Assembly: GCA_017475265.1 (NCBI GenBank) | Contig: JAFVFY010000031.1 | Coordinates: forward strand, 1 to 53,790 | Source of the DNA: Prevotella sp. | GTDB lineage: Bacteria; Bacteroidota; Bacteroidia; Bacteroidales; Bacteroidaceae | Direction of reading: 5' to 3' | DNA: 53,790 nt | In this document: one piece after another, positions 33,656 through 42,285 of the stretch | How positions within the stretch are numbered: position 1 is the first letter of the stretch | Layout of the letters: the number at the start of each line of letters is the position of its first letter | The notes under the pieces: model-generated | The model's input: only the letters and a program-made list of their open reading frames with translations | The model's database searches: none | Told to the model about the DNA's origin: nothing | Made by a program: the position numbers and the translations under genes

Positions 33656-33677
33656 TTTTTTAAAGAAAAAGAAAAAA

Positions 33678-34736
33678 ATGGCAGCAAAAAAACAAAGACA
33701 AGACAATGACTTTAGCCCAATCGAGGTTGAGGTCATGTCACAATCAACATTAGGCATCAATGACCCTGAAATCATCGATGCCGAAGTGATTAACGAAGAG
33801 GGCGACGACAATCACCCTAACTTCATCGAGAGCAATACTCAGGCTATAACGCTTGGGGATCTCTCAGAGAAATCTATAGTTCCTACCTTCGCGGACAACA
33901 CATTAACGGTGAGCCATCAGAGCTTCATCCAGAGTGTTATCGAGGCGGGACAAAGTGTATTTGGGGAACTCACCCCAGTAGAGATACGAATATCGCACCC
34001 TATCAACGGGCGTGTTCCATCGGCTCTACACAAGAAAGCAAGCGAATTGACGGACGAAGAGAAAACAGTCTACTATCAGCGTATGGCATTTATCTGCCAC
34101 GTTATTGGACTGTCGCGTTCAATCAATGGCCAGATGGTGCATCTTTGCATCGGTGGCGTGAGAGCTTATAACGAAGATAAATTATATGGCCGCCAATGCC
34201 CTATGAAATTCAAGATTTTTGTGGGATGGCAGGTCAGAGTTTGTAGTAACCTGTGTTTGACGTGCGACGGCTTCACAGGCGTACTAGAGTGCATGACTAC
34301 CTCCGACATCAAGGAGAAGGCACTTGAACTATTCAATGGTTTCGATCCAGTCAAGGAAGAAAACCTGAGAACACTGGAGGCACTGGCTAACACCAGTATC
34401 ACCGAAGAGCAGTTCTGCAAGATCATCGGTCGCCTGAGACTATACCAGGCATTACCGAACACAACCAGGGCAGAACTAGCTTTGCCTACAATTACCGTGG
34501 GCGACACAGCAGTAAACGCAGTTGTAAGGGGCTATGTTGAGAATCCTAACTTCAAGAAGGAGGATGGCTCAGATACTATCACCTTATGGCAGATGCTCCA
34601 ATTCTTCACCGAGGCTGTTAAGCAGTCGTATATAGACAAGTGGCTTGACCGTGAGAATGAGAGCGTGGAATTTATGTATGGAATACAGAAGGCAATCGAG
34701 GGAATAAACCCCGAATATGCCTGGTTCCTGTCATAA
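33678..34736 (+). CDS. DUF3871 family protein
   Basis: A 352-residue cytoplasmic protein of a Bacteroidetes mobile-element family. Recognisable segments are NFIESNTQAITLGDL, FADNTLTVSHQSFI, IRISHPINGRVPSALHKKA, LCIGGVRAYNEDKLYG, KFKIFVGWQVRVCSNLCLTC, TLWQMLQFFTEAVKQSYIDK and the closing EYAWFLS. The start MAAKKQRQDN at 33678 is taken because the codons before it are an A-rich leader. The biochemical role is not established; its place in mobile elements before replication and recombination genes suggests a DNA-related job. A terminator follows, making this transcript separate or attenuated. Confidence 0.85.
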   Translation: MAAKKQRQDNDFSPIEVEVMSQSTLGINDPEIIDAEVINEEGDDNHPNFIESNTQAITLGDLSEKSIVPTFADNTLTVSHQSFIQSVIEAGQSVFGELTPVEIRISHPINGRVPSALHKKASELTDEEKTVYYQRMAFICHVIGLSRSINGQMVHLCIGGVRAYNEDKLYGRQCPMKFKIFVGWQVRVCSNLCLTCDGFTGVLECMTTSDIKEKALELFNGFDPVKEENLRTLEALANTSITEEQFCKIIGRLRLYQALPNTTRAELALPTITVGDTAVNAVVRGYVENPNFKKEDGSDTITLWQMLQFFTEAVKQSYIDKWLDRENESVEFMYGIQKAIEGINPEYAWFLS

Positions 34737-34774
34737 CCAATAGAACGAAGAGGATAAAACCTCGCCGTTCTCCG

Positions 34775-34819
34775 AGGAGGGGAACTATCACCGTAAAAGG
34801 TGGTGGTTCCTCTTTTTTC
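34775..34819 (+). terminator. Intrinsic terminator after the DUF3871 gene
   Basis: GGAACTATCACC (34781-34792) pairs with GGTGGTGGTTCC (34799-34810) around gtaaaa, with further GAG/CTC pairing, followed by a T-rich run TCTTTTTTC. Confidence 0.8.
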
Positions 34820-34864
34820 TTTTGTGTATAACCAAGAATATCAACAAACTAAAAACAAACAATC

Positions 34865-36487
34865 ATGTTATTCATCAAAGCATTTAGTAACTACGCCGAA
34901 TTCCAACAGATTTTCGGTGTTCGTGTATTCGGAGAAGAAAAGGCGAGAAAGAACAAGATCTTGCTGTCTCTCCTGAAGGACAAAACGGTGCATAAGCATT
35001 GCATCGAGACTGGAGATTACACCTTACTCAGTATCAAGAACATGGTGGATCTCAAAAACATCATCACCAAGAAGATTTATGAGAGTGGAGCCAAAAGCAA
35101 GAAACTCAAATATAAATTCGAACTTCTTGGGCAGACCTACTTTAATGACATCTATTCCCTTGACAGCATGAACGGCATCTGCGAAGATGGCACTCCCAAT
35201 GCTGTACGTTACTACAACAATGAGAATAATCGGGTGTGGAAAATGAAGTGCGGCAAGTTTATGAAGCACCTAATTCAAAGCACTAAGTTCGGAAAGACCC
35301 TCCCGGAGAGCATCGTGATTTGGCTCTGTGAAGAGTTTAGTCGTGATTGGCAGTCTCATGTAATCGGAAAGCTGCCAAAGAACAAGCTCTACATCAACGA
35401 CAACTTTGCTGACATCTACGATTCAGACAGACTAAAAGGCTACAATGAAAAATCTGACTGTTTCATTTCGTGTATGGTAGACAAGGGATTTCACTCCTTC
35501 TACAAATATGCGGTTAACGCAAAAGCCGCTTACTTAGAGGACGAGAATGGTATGATCATCGCACGTTGCATCTTATGGCCAGAGGTCTATGATGAGGACG
35601 GTAAGGTTTGGAGATACGCCGAGAGGCAGTATTCCTATATGTGTAACGATGTTTACAAGCAAGCTCTGATAGACGCTTTGATTCAGGCTGGGGAGATTGA
35701 CTGCTACAAGAAGATTGGGGCAGCATGTTCTGACGCAACAGCCATTGTTGACATCAAAGGAAACTCACTGGCAGACAAGAAATTCTGGATTGACTGCAAT
35801 CTTGATTGGGATGACTATTTGAGTTACCAGGACACATTCAAGTGCTACAGCATGTATCACCACAAAGCATATAACTATGAAGCTGGGGATTACGAACTTG
35901 ATGTGACAGAGGGGAGTCTGGAGGCATCAGAGAACAATAACGATGATGACGAGCCGCAGGAGTATGATTCCTACCACGAAAGGGACGCATGGGAAGTCTG
36001 TACCGTTCACTATCATGGTGACGAAGAGAGCTGTGATATAGAGTGCAGGGAGGATTTCGAGCTGTTCAATGGAAAATGGTATCACCAGGATGACATTGTA
36101 AAGTGCTCTGAGTGTGGAGAAAAAATGCTCAACCCTGAGTATTACGATGAAGATAATGACGTATATAACAGCGATATGACTGGAAAGGCTTACTGCTGTT
36201 TAGACTGTCGTGAGAAAGCTGAGGATAAGTACATGAAGGAAAACTGGTACTATTCCGACTACGATGACGAGTGGTTTGAGGACAAAGATGACCTTACTAT
36301 TTATCGTCAATACAACTGCATCACCTTCGAATATGAGGACAAGACCATTTCAAAGGAAACTCTGGAGGACTTGCTGGATAAAGGCGAGCTGCATGAGTGG
36401 GGTGGTCTTTACTTTGATGTAATTAACGAGGAAACAGGAACCCCGATCGGCTGTGAGACGTTGATTGAGTTCCAATTTGCAGCATAA
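34865..36487 (+). CDS. Acidic zinc-ribbon protein of phage/element type (540 aa)
   Basis: A large soluble protein with no export signal. The first about 340 residues are mixed, with KFGKTLPESIVIWLCEEFSR and IARCILWPEVYDEDGKVWRY as the more conserved-looking segments. The remainder is extremely acidic (NNDDDEPQEYDSYHERDAWE). It holds two Cys pairs (KCSECGEKM near 418 and CCLDCREK near 449) fitting a zinc ribbon, and ends in repeated WYYSDYDDEWFEDKDD-type motifs. This style is seen in large hypothetical proteins of Bacteroidales phages. Acidic, Trp/Tyr-rich DNA mimicry is possible but unproven. Its stop is 4 bp before the M20-like gene, so they are coupled. Confidence 0.75.
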   Translation: MLFIKAFSNYAEFQQIFGVRVFGEEKARKNKILLSLLKDKTVHKHCIETGDYTLLSIKNMVDLKNIITKKIYESGAKSKKLKYKFELLGQTYFNDIYSLDSMNGICEDGTPNAVRYYNNENNRVWKMKCGKFMKHLIQSTKFGKTLPESIVIWLCEEFSRDWQSHVIGKLPKNKLYINDNFADIYDSDRLKGYNEKSDCFISCMVDKGFHSFYKYAVNAKAAYLEDENGMIIARCILWPEVYDEDGKVWRYAERQYSYMCNDVYKQALIDALIQAGEIDCYKKIGAACSDATAIVDIKGNSLADKKFWIDCNLDWDDYLSYQDTFKCYSMYHHKAYNYEAGDYELDVTEGSLEASENNNDDDEPQEYDSYHERDAWEVCTVHYHGDEESCDIECREDFELFNGKWYHQDDIVKCSECGEKMLNPEYYDEDNDVYNSDMTGKAYCCLDCREKAEDKYMKENWYYSDYDDEWFEDKDDLTIYRQYNCITFEYEDKTISKETLEDLLDKGELHEWGGLYFDVINEETGTPIGCETLIEFQFAA

Positions 36488-36491
36488 GGAC

Positions 36492-37517
36492 ATGAAAGAA
36501 GATTTTTCACTACTTAAACAGCTCTTTTGCATCCATTCTAAGAGTGGACGCGAGGGCAAGATTCGCAAGTTTATCTGGAACTGGGTAAGACAAACCGTTC
36601 CAGATGCAAAGATTGAATGTGACAAGCCAGGGAACTTATATGTTACCAAAGGCATGTCAGAAACTTATCCATGTATCGTAGCCCACATGGATCAGGTACA
36701 GGATAGACACTCTAAGGACTTCATGGCATACGAGGCTGAGGACATTATCATCGGATTTTCCCCCAAGCATAGACGGCAAGAGGGATTGGGAGCAGATGAT
36801 AAGGTTGGCCTCTGGATTGGCTTGAAGTGTTTAAAAAAGTATGACTGTCTCAAACTCGCTTTTTTCGTGGAGGAAGAGACAGGTTGCAGAGGCTCGGATC
36901 AGGCAGATATGGACTTTTTCAAGGACTGCCGCTTTGTGATAGAGCCTGACAGACGAGGGCATGAGGATCTGATAACCCAGATAGGGTGGACTCCATTATG
37001 CTCTGATGAATTCCTGAAGGAAATTGGTTTCAAAGATTTCGGTTACAAAGAGGCCGAGGGGATGATGACGGATATTGAAACCCTGAAGGACAACGGACTG
37101 GCCATTTCATGTATCAATCTCAGCTGCGGGTATTACGAGCCACACCATGATACTGAATTTGTGTATAAGCCAGCCGTCTCTAATTGCCTGACTTTCGTGG
37201 AGCATGTAATCGAAACGTGTACCAAGGTTTATCCTCACGTTGACAATACCGCTTATCTCGAAAGACAGAACTACTACGATGACATTTATGATGACCTCTA
37301 CAGCCAGATTTATGACATGCTGACCAATGACCCTAATCAAAGTTTTGGTGACATTGAAGCCAGATACGACTTGTGGTATGGCAAAATGAACATCAACAGA
37401 GGGGAACTGGAAACAGCTTATAAACTGGCGAGGGAGGACATCCTCTTCTATAATGAAGAGAAAGAGAGAAAAACAACCAAATTGTTAAACAAACAAACAA
37501 CAAACAACTATGTGTAA
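36492..37517 (+). CDS. M20-like metallopeptidase in the mobile element
   Basis: A 341-residue protein resembling M20/M28-type zinc peptidases (peptidase T / carboxypeptidase group). Motifs seen are the metal-binding VAHMDQV (H65, D67), GLGADDKVG (D102, D103), the general-base pair FVEEETG (E127, E128), the metal-ligand-like VIEPDRRG, and a late His in EPHHDTEFV. All expected positions are filled, so activity is plausible. It looks cytoplasmic. Compared with cellular M20 enzymes it seems short, with little room for the usual lid/dimerisation domain. It overlaps the annealing-protein gene by 8 bp. A peptidase inside a recombination operon is unusual; the substrate is unknown. Confidence 0.7.
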   Translation: MKEDFSLLKQLFCIHSKSGREGKIRKFIWNWVRQTVPDAKIECDKPGNLYVTKGMSETYPCIVAHMDQVQDRHSKDFMAYEAEDIIIGFSPKHRRQEGLGADDKVGLWIGLKCLKKYDCLKLAFFVEEETGCRGSDQADMDFFKDCRFVIEPDRRGHEDLITQIGWTPLCSDEFLKEIGFKDFGYKEAEGMMTDIETLKDNGLAISCINLSCGYYEPHHDTEFVYKPAVSNCLTFVEHVIETCTKVYPHVDNTAYLERQNYYDDIYDDLYSQIYDMLTNDPNQSFGDIEARYDLWYGKMNINRGELETAYKLAREDILFYNEEKERKTTKLLNKQTTNNYV

Positions 37518-38298
37518 GAACAATGAAATCATGGCTACACTCCCAGAGGGAGCTACGCCAGATGAGAGAAGGGCAGCTTTCTTTGAGGCCGCTTACTCTC
37601 TTAACGTGAATGACAAGTGTGAGAAGAAGGAGAACCTGACGTATCTCACCTGGGCTTTTGCCTGGCCAGAGTTTAAAAAGATCTATCCTTCTGCCACCTA
37701 TCGCGTAATCAAGAACCCAAACACCAATCTTCCGTATTTCGAGGATCCAAATACAGGCCTCATTGTCTATACGGAAGTAACCGCCGAGGGAATCACTCAC
37801 GAAATGTGGCTTCCCGTGATGAACTCAGCTAACAAGGCCATGAAGTCACAGCCGTACCAGTATCAGATGTGGAACAAGCAGGCACGCCAGTACGAGACCA
37901 GGACTGTGGAAGCAGCTACGATGTTTGATGTAAATAAGACCCTGATGCGTTGTCTGGTCAAGAACCTGGCAATGTTTGGATTAGGATTATACATTTATGC
38001 TGGTGAGGACATTCCAGAAGCTGAGAACAATAGTAACTCTGAGGAATCTGCCACCACTACAGTGAAGATGGCGGAACCAAAGAAAGCCACTACGAGAAAA
38101 GCTAAGACAGTAGCAGCACCGCAACAGCCGAAGCAGAACGATCGTTTCACCGCTATCAAGACTGCAATCAATTCGATGCAGGACATTGATTCGCTTCTTG
38201 CTTTGTATAACGAGCACAAGCAAGAGATTGAAGGAGGTTCTCCTGAAATCAAGGCAATGTTTACCCTTCGTAAATATGAACTTCAACAGGCAGCATAA
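37510..38298 (+). CDS. Single-strand annealing protein, Sak3/DUF1071-like
   Basis: A 262-residue recombinase expected to anneal complementary single strands during element replication or recombination, the counterpart of lambda Red beta. The N-terminal domain shows the DUF1071 pattern: NLTYLTWAFAWPEFKKIYPS, ATYRVIKN, LPYFEDPNTGLIVYTEVTAE, GITHEMWLPVMNSANKAMKS, and later LMRCLVKNLAMFGLGLYIYA. The tail (about 175-262) is Ala/Lys-rich then helical. The ATG at 37510 lies within the previous gene's end; a second ATG at 37531 is the alternative start. It sits 2 bp before a RecB-type exonuclease gene, the classic partner. Confidence 0.85.
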   Translation: MCKNNEIMATLPEGATPDERRAAFFEAAYSLNVNDKCEKKENLTYLTWAFAWPEFKKIYPSATYRVIKNPNTNLPYFEDPNTGLIVYTEVTAEGITHEMWLPVMNSANKAMKSQPYQYQMWNKQARQYETRTVEAATMFDVNKTLMRCLVKNLAMFGLGLYIYAGEDIPEAENNSNSEESATTTVKMAEPKKATTRKAKTVAAPQQPKQNDRFTAIKTAINSMQDIDSLLALYNEHKQEIEGGSPEIKAMFTLRKYELQQAA

Positions 38299-38300
38299 TT

Positions 38301-39239
38301 ATGGCAACAAAACGAATTGAACTGAAGGATTCTGGGGTTATCTTTAACGCCGAGAATCACACCTACCTACTTGGCGACAAGTATCTGTCGGGAGTCACCC
38401 CTGTTTTACAAAGGCAATTCTTTCCGACTGAGTTTGAGGGTATTCCAAAGCGAATTGTCGATGCAGCAGCGGAATACGGAACTGGAGTCCACGCATCATG
38501 TGAGGCATTCGACGCGAATTGGGACAATGATGGTACTGTAGAAGTACAAGATTACATCCAGATTTGTAGGGACTACGAATTGCACCATGAGGCATCTGAG
38601 TACACCGTGACGGATGGAAAGGAATATGCTAGCCAGATTGACAAGGTTTATAGAGTGTCGGAAGACACCTTTGACCTTGGAGATATTAAGACCTATGGAC
38701 AAATGACCGACAATAAGCTCCAGAAGGCTCGTTGGCAACTGTCGATTTATGCTTATCTTTTCGAGTTGCAAAACAAGAAAGCGAAGGTAAGAAATCTGTT
38801 TGTCATCCATCTTCGTAACAAACAAAAAAAAGATGGAAGCTGGGATCATATTTCCGAGATTATCTTTGTCAACAGGATTCCAAGCGACATCTGCGAGGAT
38901 TTGTTGGCTACTGACTTAAAGGGTGAACAGTTCTCTAATCCGTTTGGTATTCCCGAAGAATACAAGTTGCAAGAGACTATGATTCGAGAGCTTATCCAGA
39001 CTAAGAACGCTATCGAAGAGAAACTGACCGCTATCAAAGCGAAGATTCTCGCCGATATGACCGCTAAGAACGTAAGGCTTTGGGCAACCGACACAATGAG
39101 GCTAACCCGTAAGCTACCCACTCAACGGACAGCATTTAATCTGCCGTTATTCAAGGAGGATCATCCCGACTTGAACTATGACGATTATAAATACCTCAAA
39201 ATTTCCGAGGTATCTGGCAGTCTGGCTATTGCAGTATAA
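38301..39239 (+). CDS. PD-(D/E)XK exonuclease, recombination partner
   Basis: A 312-residue nuclease-like protein. Motifs are SGVTPVLQRQFFPTEFEG at the N-terminus, YGTGVHASCEAFD (a conserved His/Glu helix), then YASQIDKVYRVSEDTFDLGD with the core DIKT (D128, K130), and RWQLSIYAYLFELQNKKAK, the Q-x-x-x-Y signature of RecB/YqaJ-type exonucleases. It probably resects 5' strands to load the annealing protein encoded just upstream. The C-terminal helices (about 230-312) may contact that partner. The two genes are separated by 2 bp. Family motifs are clear; direction of resection is inference. Confidence 0.85.
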   Translation: MATKRIELKDSGVIFNAENHTYLLGDKYLSGVTPVLQRQFFPTEFEGIPKRIVDAAAEYGTGVHASCEAFDANWDNDGTVEVQDYIQICRDYELHHEASEYTVTDGKEYASQIDKVYRVSEDTFDLGDIKTYGQMTDNKLQKARWQLSIYAYLFELQNKKAKVRNLFVIHLRNKQKKDGSWDHISEIIFVNRIPSDICEDLLATDLKGEQFSNPFGIPEEYKLQETMIRELIQTKNAIEEKLTAIKAKILADMTAKNVRLWATDTMRLTRKLPTQRTAFNLPLFKEDHPDLNYDDYKYLKISEVSGSLAIAV

Positions 39240-39248
39240 ACCAGTTAA

Positions 39249-39306
39249 CAAGGGCAGGGAGATTAACAATTACAAAATTTGTATGAGTTTTCTCCTGGCC
39301 TTTTTT
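39249..39306 (+). terminator. Possible terminator after the exonuclease gene
   Basis: AGGGCAGGGAGA pairs imperfectly with TCTCCTGGCCT over a long AT-rich loop and is followed by TTTTTT. It is a weak hairpin and may only attenuate. Confidence 0.4.
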
Positions 39307-39332
39307 CATTCACCTTCAAAAACAAAAGAACA

Positions 39333-39623
39333 ATGGACTATTTGGAATTAGAAACATTGAAAGAGACCCGCGAGTATAAAGCAGCAGAGGCATTGACCAA
39401 CGCTGTGAACACAATGGGATGGAAACCAGAGAAATTTGCTTTGGGTATGACGGTGCAACATCGTACCCTACAGCAAGAAGTTATGAGAACCTTTGTCGCT
39501 ATGATACACGTTATGGCTAGCGACAAGTATGGTTTTGATGATCGGAATAGAGGTAGCCACGAAGCAGCCAAGAAAATGGTAGAAAGTGGCATCCTCGATG
39601 AAATTTATCTGCCCTTCATTTAG
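39333..39623 (+). CDS. Unknown element protein (96 aa)
   Basis: I do not recognise a family. The ATG at 39333 (MDYLELETLKETREYKAAEA) is chosen because the codons before it overlap a hairpin and an A-rich leader. The protein is soluble and mainly helical (LTNAVNTMGWKPEKFALGMT, LQQEVMRTFVAMIHVMASDK). It begins the second, densely packed gene run and is followed after 3 bp by the next gene. Confidence 0.65.
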   Translation: MDYLELETLKETREYKAAEALTNAVNTMGWKPEKFALGMTVQHRTLQQEVMRTFVAMIHVMASDKYGFDDRNRGSHEAAKKMVESGILDEIYLPFI

Positions 39624-39626
39624 AGT

Positions 39627-39860
39627 ATGTATCTCGAATGTACCTGTATCGGGATTGGCATGAATCGCTGGAACCGACTGATGAAAGGGAGTAAACAGCT
39701 TAACTACAAGTGGCTGAAACAACGGATTAAGAAGTGTTTGCCAGAGCTATACGATGCTTTGTGTATGGACTATTACAATCCCTACGAAGAACAAACGAGA
39801 GTGACCAGGACACACTACATCTTGGTCCACTCTTCAATCGAGTATTTCATTAAAAAGTAA
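39627..39860 (+). CDS. Unknown basic element protein (77 aa)
   Basis: A short, basic protein (MYLECTCIGIGMNRWNRLMK, then LKQRIKKCLPELYDALCMDY) with four Cys. No family is recognised. The 3-bp gap to the gene before and 5-bp gap to the gene after, with the same direction, support a real gene in an operon. Confidence 0.6.
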   Translation: MYLECTCIGIGMNRWNRLMKGSKQLNYKWLKQRIKKCLPELYDALCMDYYNPYEEQTRVTRTHYILVHSSIEYFIKK

Positions 39861-39865
39861 ACGCA

Positions 39866-40243
39866 ATGAACAAGACAATTCACATCAAGCGTACCATTGA
39901 CATAGAGATAACTGTGCCGATGGACGAGACGAAACAAGAAACTGAACAATGGATCGACTGGAATTTCAGAGCAGACGGAACATTGGAGAAAGTGGACTTA
40001 AACCATATCATCAGGAACATCAAACTGGCACCCACCGAGGATGACCAGGATTCGGTGATTGTGGTTAGCTGGCCTGAATCGCAAGAACTTTCAGCGTATG
40101 AAGGCTTTTACGAGAACTGTGACTTTATCTGTGGGGACACCATCGAGCCGTGTTCATACCTTGTCAACAAGAACTGGTATGGCAAGCTCCTTAACGGTGA
40201 ACTCCAGAAGATTGAGGAATACGAAACCTGTGATGCGGCATGA
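39866..40243 (+). CDS. Unknown element protein (125 aa), RTIDIEI N-terminus
   Basis: A soluble acidic protein with beta-rich N-terminus (HIKRTIDIEITVPMDE, then WIDWNFRADG). The same pattern, QRTIEIQMSTQDE then FVDCNYLVEG, opens the product of the gene at 41728, so the two may be related in their first 40 residues. The rest (VIVVSWPESQELSAYEGFYE, FICGDTIEPCSYLVNKNWYG) is unique. Its last bases overlap the next small gene (ATGA). Confidence 0.65.
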   Translation: MNKTIHIKRTIDIEITVPMDETKQETEQWIDWNFRADGTLEKVDLNHIIRNIKLAPTEDDQDSVIVVSWPESQELSAYEGFYENCDFICGDTIEPCSYLVNKNWYGKLLNGELQKIEEYETCDAA

Positions 40244-40323
40244 AAGCAATACTATTCAATATTCACGACGAGGTTTGGAGCCTGTTTATTAACTATCCCG
40301 ACTTCTTTTTTGTGGTATTATGA
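40240..40323 (+). CDS. Micro-protein (27 aa), coupled on both sides
   Basis: ATG 40240 overlaps the previous stop (ATGA) and its stop TGA 40321-40323 overlaps the next start at 40320. The peptide reads MKAILFNIHDEVWSLFINYP followed by DFFFVVL, aromatic and hydrophobic at the end. Double overlap is the main support. No family is known; it could instead be a leader that couples translation of its neighbours. Confidence 0.45.
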   Translation: MKAILFNIHDEVWSLFINYPDFFFVVL

Positions 40324-41009
40324 TGAATCACTCACAGGTAAAGGAGATAGTGGAGAAATCAATCCACGACTCTCAGAACTACAACTTCATGGTCACTATG
40401 GCTAATGGTGACAAGAAGAAAATGCGTATGTTTATTTCCGAAGGTGGCTGGGTATGCGAGTTTAAGAAGCGTTCCCGTACCAGAGGAAGGTGCATATCGT
40501 GTGAAGAACTCTGGAAATCGGTAGTTCCCATCAACAGGGACACCGATAAGGTCAGAGTTTGCAAGCGGAACACTAAGAGTATCATCAAGTACCTCACGGC
40601 AAGCGGTTTTTGGCCAGACATTTTGGAGAATATGACAAAACTGCAGGATTTGAGCGACGAGGATTTGAAGTACCTCTATGAGTGTGAATACGACGAGCAT
40701 AATACATTTATGGAGAAAAAGGGCATTGAGCATATTTCGCCTGACATGTATGACAGCTTATCCTCTCAACGTGGCATCATCACTATAAATTGGGGAAGAG
40801 GTCACGACTGGATCAAGAGGGGCTGGTTAAACGCCCTGAATGAGAAACATAAGTATTCTATGCGTTGGACTGTCTCTTATGACAACAGCGTAGAGTATAA
40901 TCCTGACGGCAACAGAGCATGGTATTCGGAAGAGTATCGGGGATGTGGGAACGGTCACTACTACCTGCTCCTAGATGAAAAGCATGCAGCCTTCAGGGAA
41001 GATGATTAA
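40320..41009 (+). CDS. Unknown element protein (229 aa)
   Basis: A soluble protein without a recognised family. Features are a Cys-containing basic part (WVCEFKKRSRTRGRCISCEE), a helical middle (LQDLSDEDLKYLYECEYDEH) and a C-terminal aromatic part (RWTVSYDNSVEYNPDGNRAW, CGNGHYYLLLDEKHA). Start MM at 40320 is shared with the previous stop; the second ATG (40323) is equally possible. A gap of 25 bp separates it from the next gene. Confidence 0.65.
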   Translation: MMNHSQVKEIVEKSIHDSQNYNFMVTMANGDKKKMRMFISEGGWVCEFKKRSRTRGRCISCEELWKSVVPINRDTDKVRVCKRNTKSIIKYLTASGFWPDILENMTKLQDLSDEDLKYLYECEYDEHNTFMEKKGIEHISPDMYDSLSSQRGIITINWGRGHDWIKRGWLNALNEKHKYSMRWTVSYDNSVEYNPDGNRAWYSEEYRGCGNGHYYLLLDEKHAAFREDD

Positions 41010-41034
41010 ATATAACAATTAAAAACGAAAGACA

Positions 41035-41508
41035 ATGAACATCAATCAATTCATTTTCACAAGAACGCAGTCCAAGAAGAAAATCGAGGCAATCGAGAAT
41101 CTATCTAACGACGAGCTGCTTGATGTGACGGAATCAACGGTCAAGAAAATGATTCAAGAAGTTGGCCAGAGACGTTACAAAAGTAGAGACAAGGATCTCC
41201 GTATCGACTATGACAGAAGATGCGGAAATAGCTGGAACTCAACGGTGGAGAGTGTCAATTTGGTAAAGGGTAAACTATACGTTTCTTTCTACATTCAATA
41301 CGAGAACACCGATACCAACACTTCTGATGATTACGATAATTTCTTCAAACGGAGCAATTACCGTGGAGAGATCAGACGACTTGACAGACATGGAAACGGA
41401 CGAACTTACTACTTCTGCTATGACGAGAGCGATAAGGCAAGGGTAATGAAGTCCATTCTGCTCGAATATGTGTATAGTAAGTATGCCGATAAATTAAAGG
41501 AGGCTTGA
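41035..41508 (+). CDS. Unknown element protein (157 aa)
   Basis: A soluble protein with a helical N-terminal half (KKKIEAIENLSNDELLDVTE, VKKMIQEVGQRRYKSRDKDL) and a beta-rich second half (VNLVKGKLYVSFYIQYENTD, RTYYFCYDESDKARVMKSIL). No family is recognised. The end of the gene carries AAAGGAGG, the Shine-Dalgarno site of the next gene. Confidence 0.65.
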   Translation: MNINQFIFTRTQSKKKIEAIENLSNDELLDVTESTVKKMIQEVGQRRYKSRDKDLRIDYDRRCGNSWNSTVESVNLVKGKLYVSFYIQYENTDTNTSDDYDNFFKRSNYRGEIRRLDRHGNGRTYYFCYDESDKARVMKSILLEYVYSKYADKLKEA

Positions 41509-41510
41509 CT

Positions 41511-41735
41511 ATGGCTGCAAGGAAAGAAACTCCAGCTCAGAAGAAACGCCGTTTGCAGATGGAATTCCTCTACGGCAAAGAAAATGCTAAGAAATCAATG
41601 TACCAGACCGTTCACCACGTACACCATGAGACGGTTAGGCATTGTGATTATTGTGGGAAACCAATGACCCGTAGTGACGTTAACGATTATGGCTCACTCT
41701 GTGAAGCCTGTTATATGAAGGAATACTATGGGTAG
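41511..41735 (+). CDS. Zinc-ribbon protein (74 aa)
   Basis: A small basic protein with a His-rich segment (YQTVHHVHHETVRH) and two CxxC pairs (CDYCGKPMT and CEACYMKEYYG), expected to bind one zinc ion. The ATG at 41511 is fixed by a strong AAAGGAGG Shine-Dalgarno site (41496-41503), rare in this group. It starts 3 bp after the previous stop and overlaps the next gene by 8 bp. A DNA- or RNA-binding role is possible but not shown. Confidence 0.65.
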   Translation: MAARKETPAQKKRRLQMEFLYGKENAKKSMYQTVHHVHHETVRHCDYCGKPMTRSDVNDYGSLCEACYMKEYYG

Positions 41736-42285
41736 GCCAAAAGCATTCAGGAATTTCAAGGTTCAGAGAACCATTGAGATTCAAATGAGTACCCAAGACG
41801 AGAAGCTGACACAAGAGGACGCAGAGCGTTTTGTTGACTGCAATTATCTTGTCGAGGGGAGATTTGATGGAAAGTATAAGGACTTCTTCTTCTTTTGCAG
41901 GACGGAGTTTAGATACAGACCATTTACGCAACGAGAGAAACTGGATCATTTCGTCGAGGACTTTATTATCTGCCCGAAAGAAGTTGGGATTGACTTGACA
42001 GACCGACGAGACTACGAAAAAAAACAGGAAGAACTTGAACTATACTTTGACTTCTATGACGGCATTGCATACGAATGTGATGAAGATGGAAGCAGGGTAT
42101 CATTCAGACCTCTCATTATCCTCTATCCGACCATTGAGATATGTGAATCAATACCAGAACTGAAGGAACAGGTGGAAAATTATGTAGGAGAAGCTGCTTG
42201 GGACGGCATCAACTACCATGACATCGCCCTGACCTTCGGCAAAGTACACAGAACAGACGCATTTCAATATTATGGTGATAAGTGA
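41728..42285 (+). CDS. Unknown element protein (185 aa), RTIEIQM N-terminus
   Basis: An acidic soluble protein. The first 50 residues (FKVQRTIEIQMSTQDEKLTQ, FVDCNYLVEGRFDG) resemble those of the 125-residue product at 39866. Later segments are aromatic and acidic (YKDFFFFCRTEFRYRPF, LELYFDFYDGIAYECDED). No family is recognised. It overlaps both neighbours (8 bp before, 14 bp after), a mark of coupled translation. Confidence 0.65.
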   Translation: MGRPKAFRNFKVQRTIEIQMSTQDEKLTQEDAERFVDCNYLVEGRFDGKYKDFFFFCRTEFRYRPFTQREKLDHFVEDFIICPKEVGIDLTDRRDYEKKQEELELYFDFYDGIAYECDEDGSRVSFRPLIILYPTIEICESIPELKEQVENYVGEAAWDGINYHDIALTFGKVHRTDAFQYYGDK

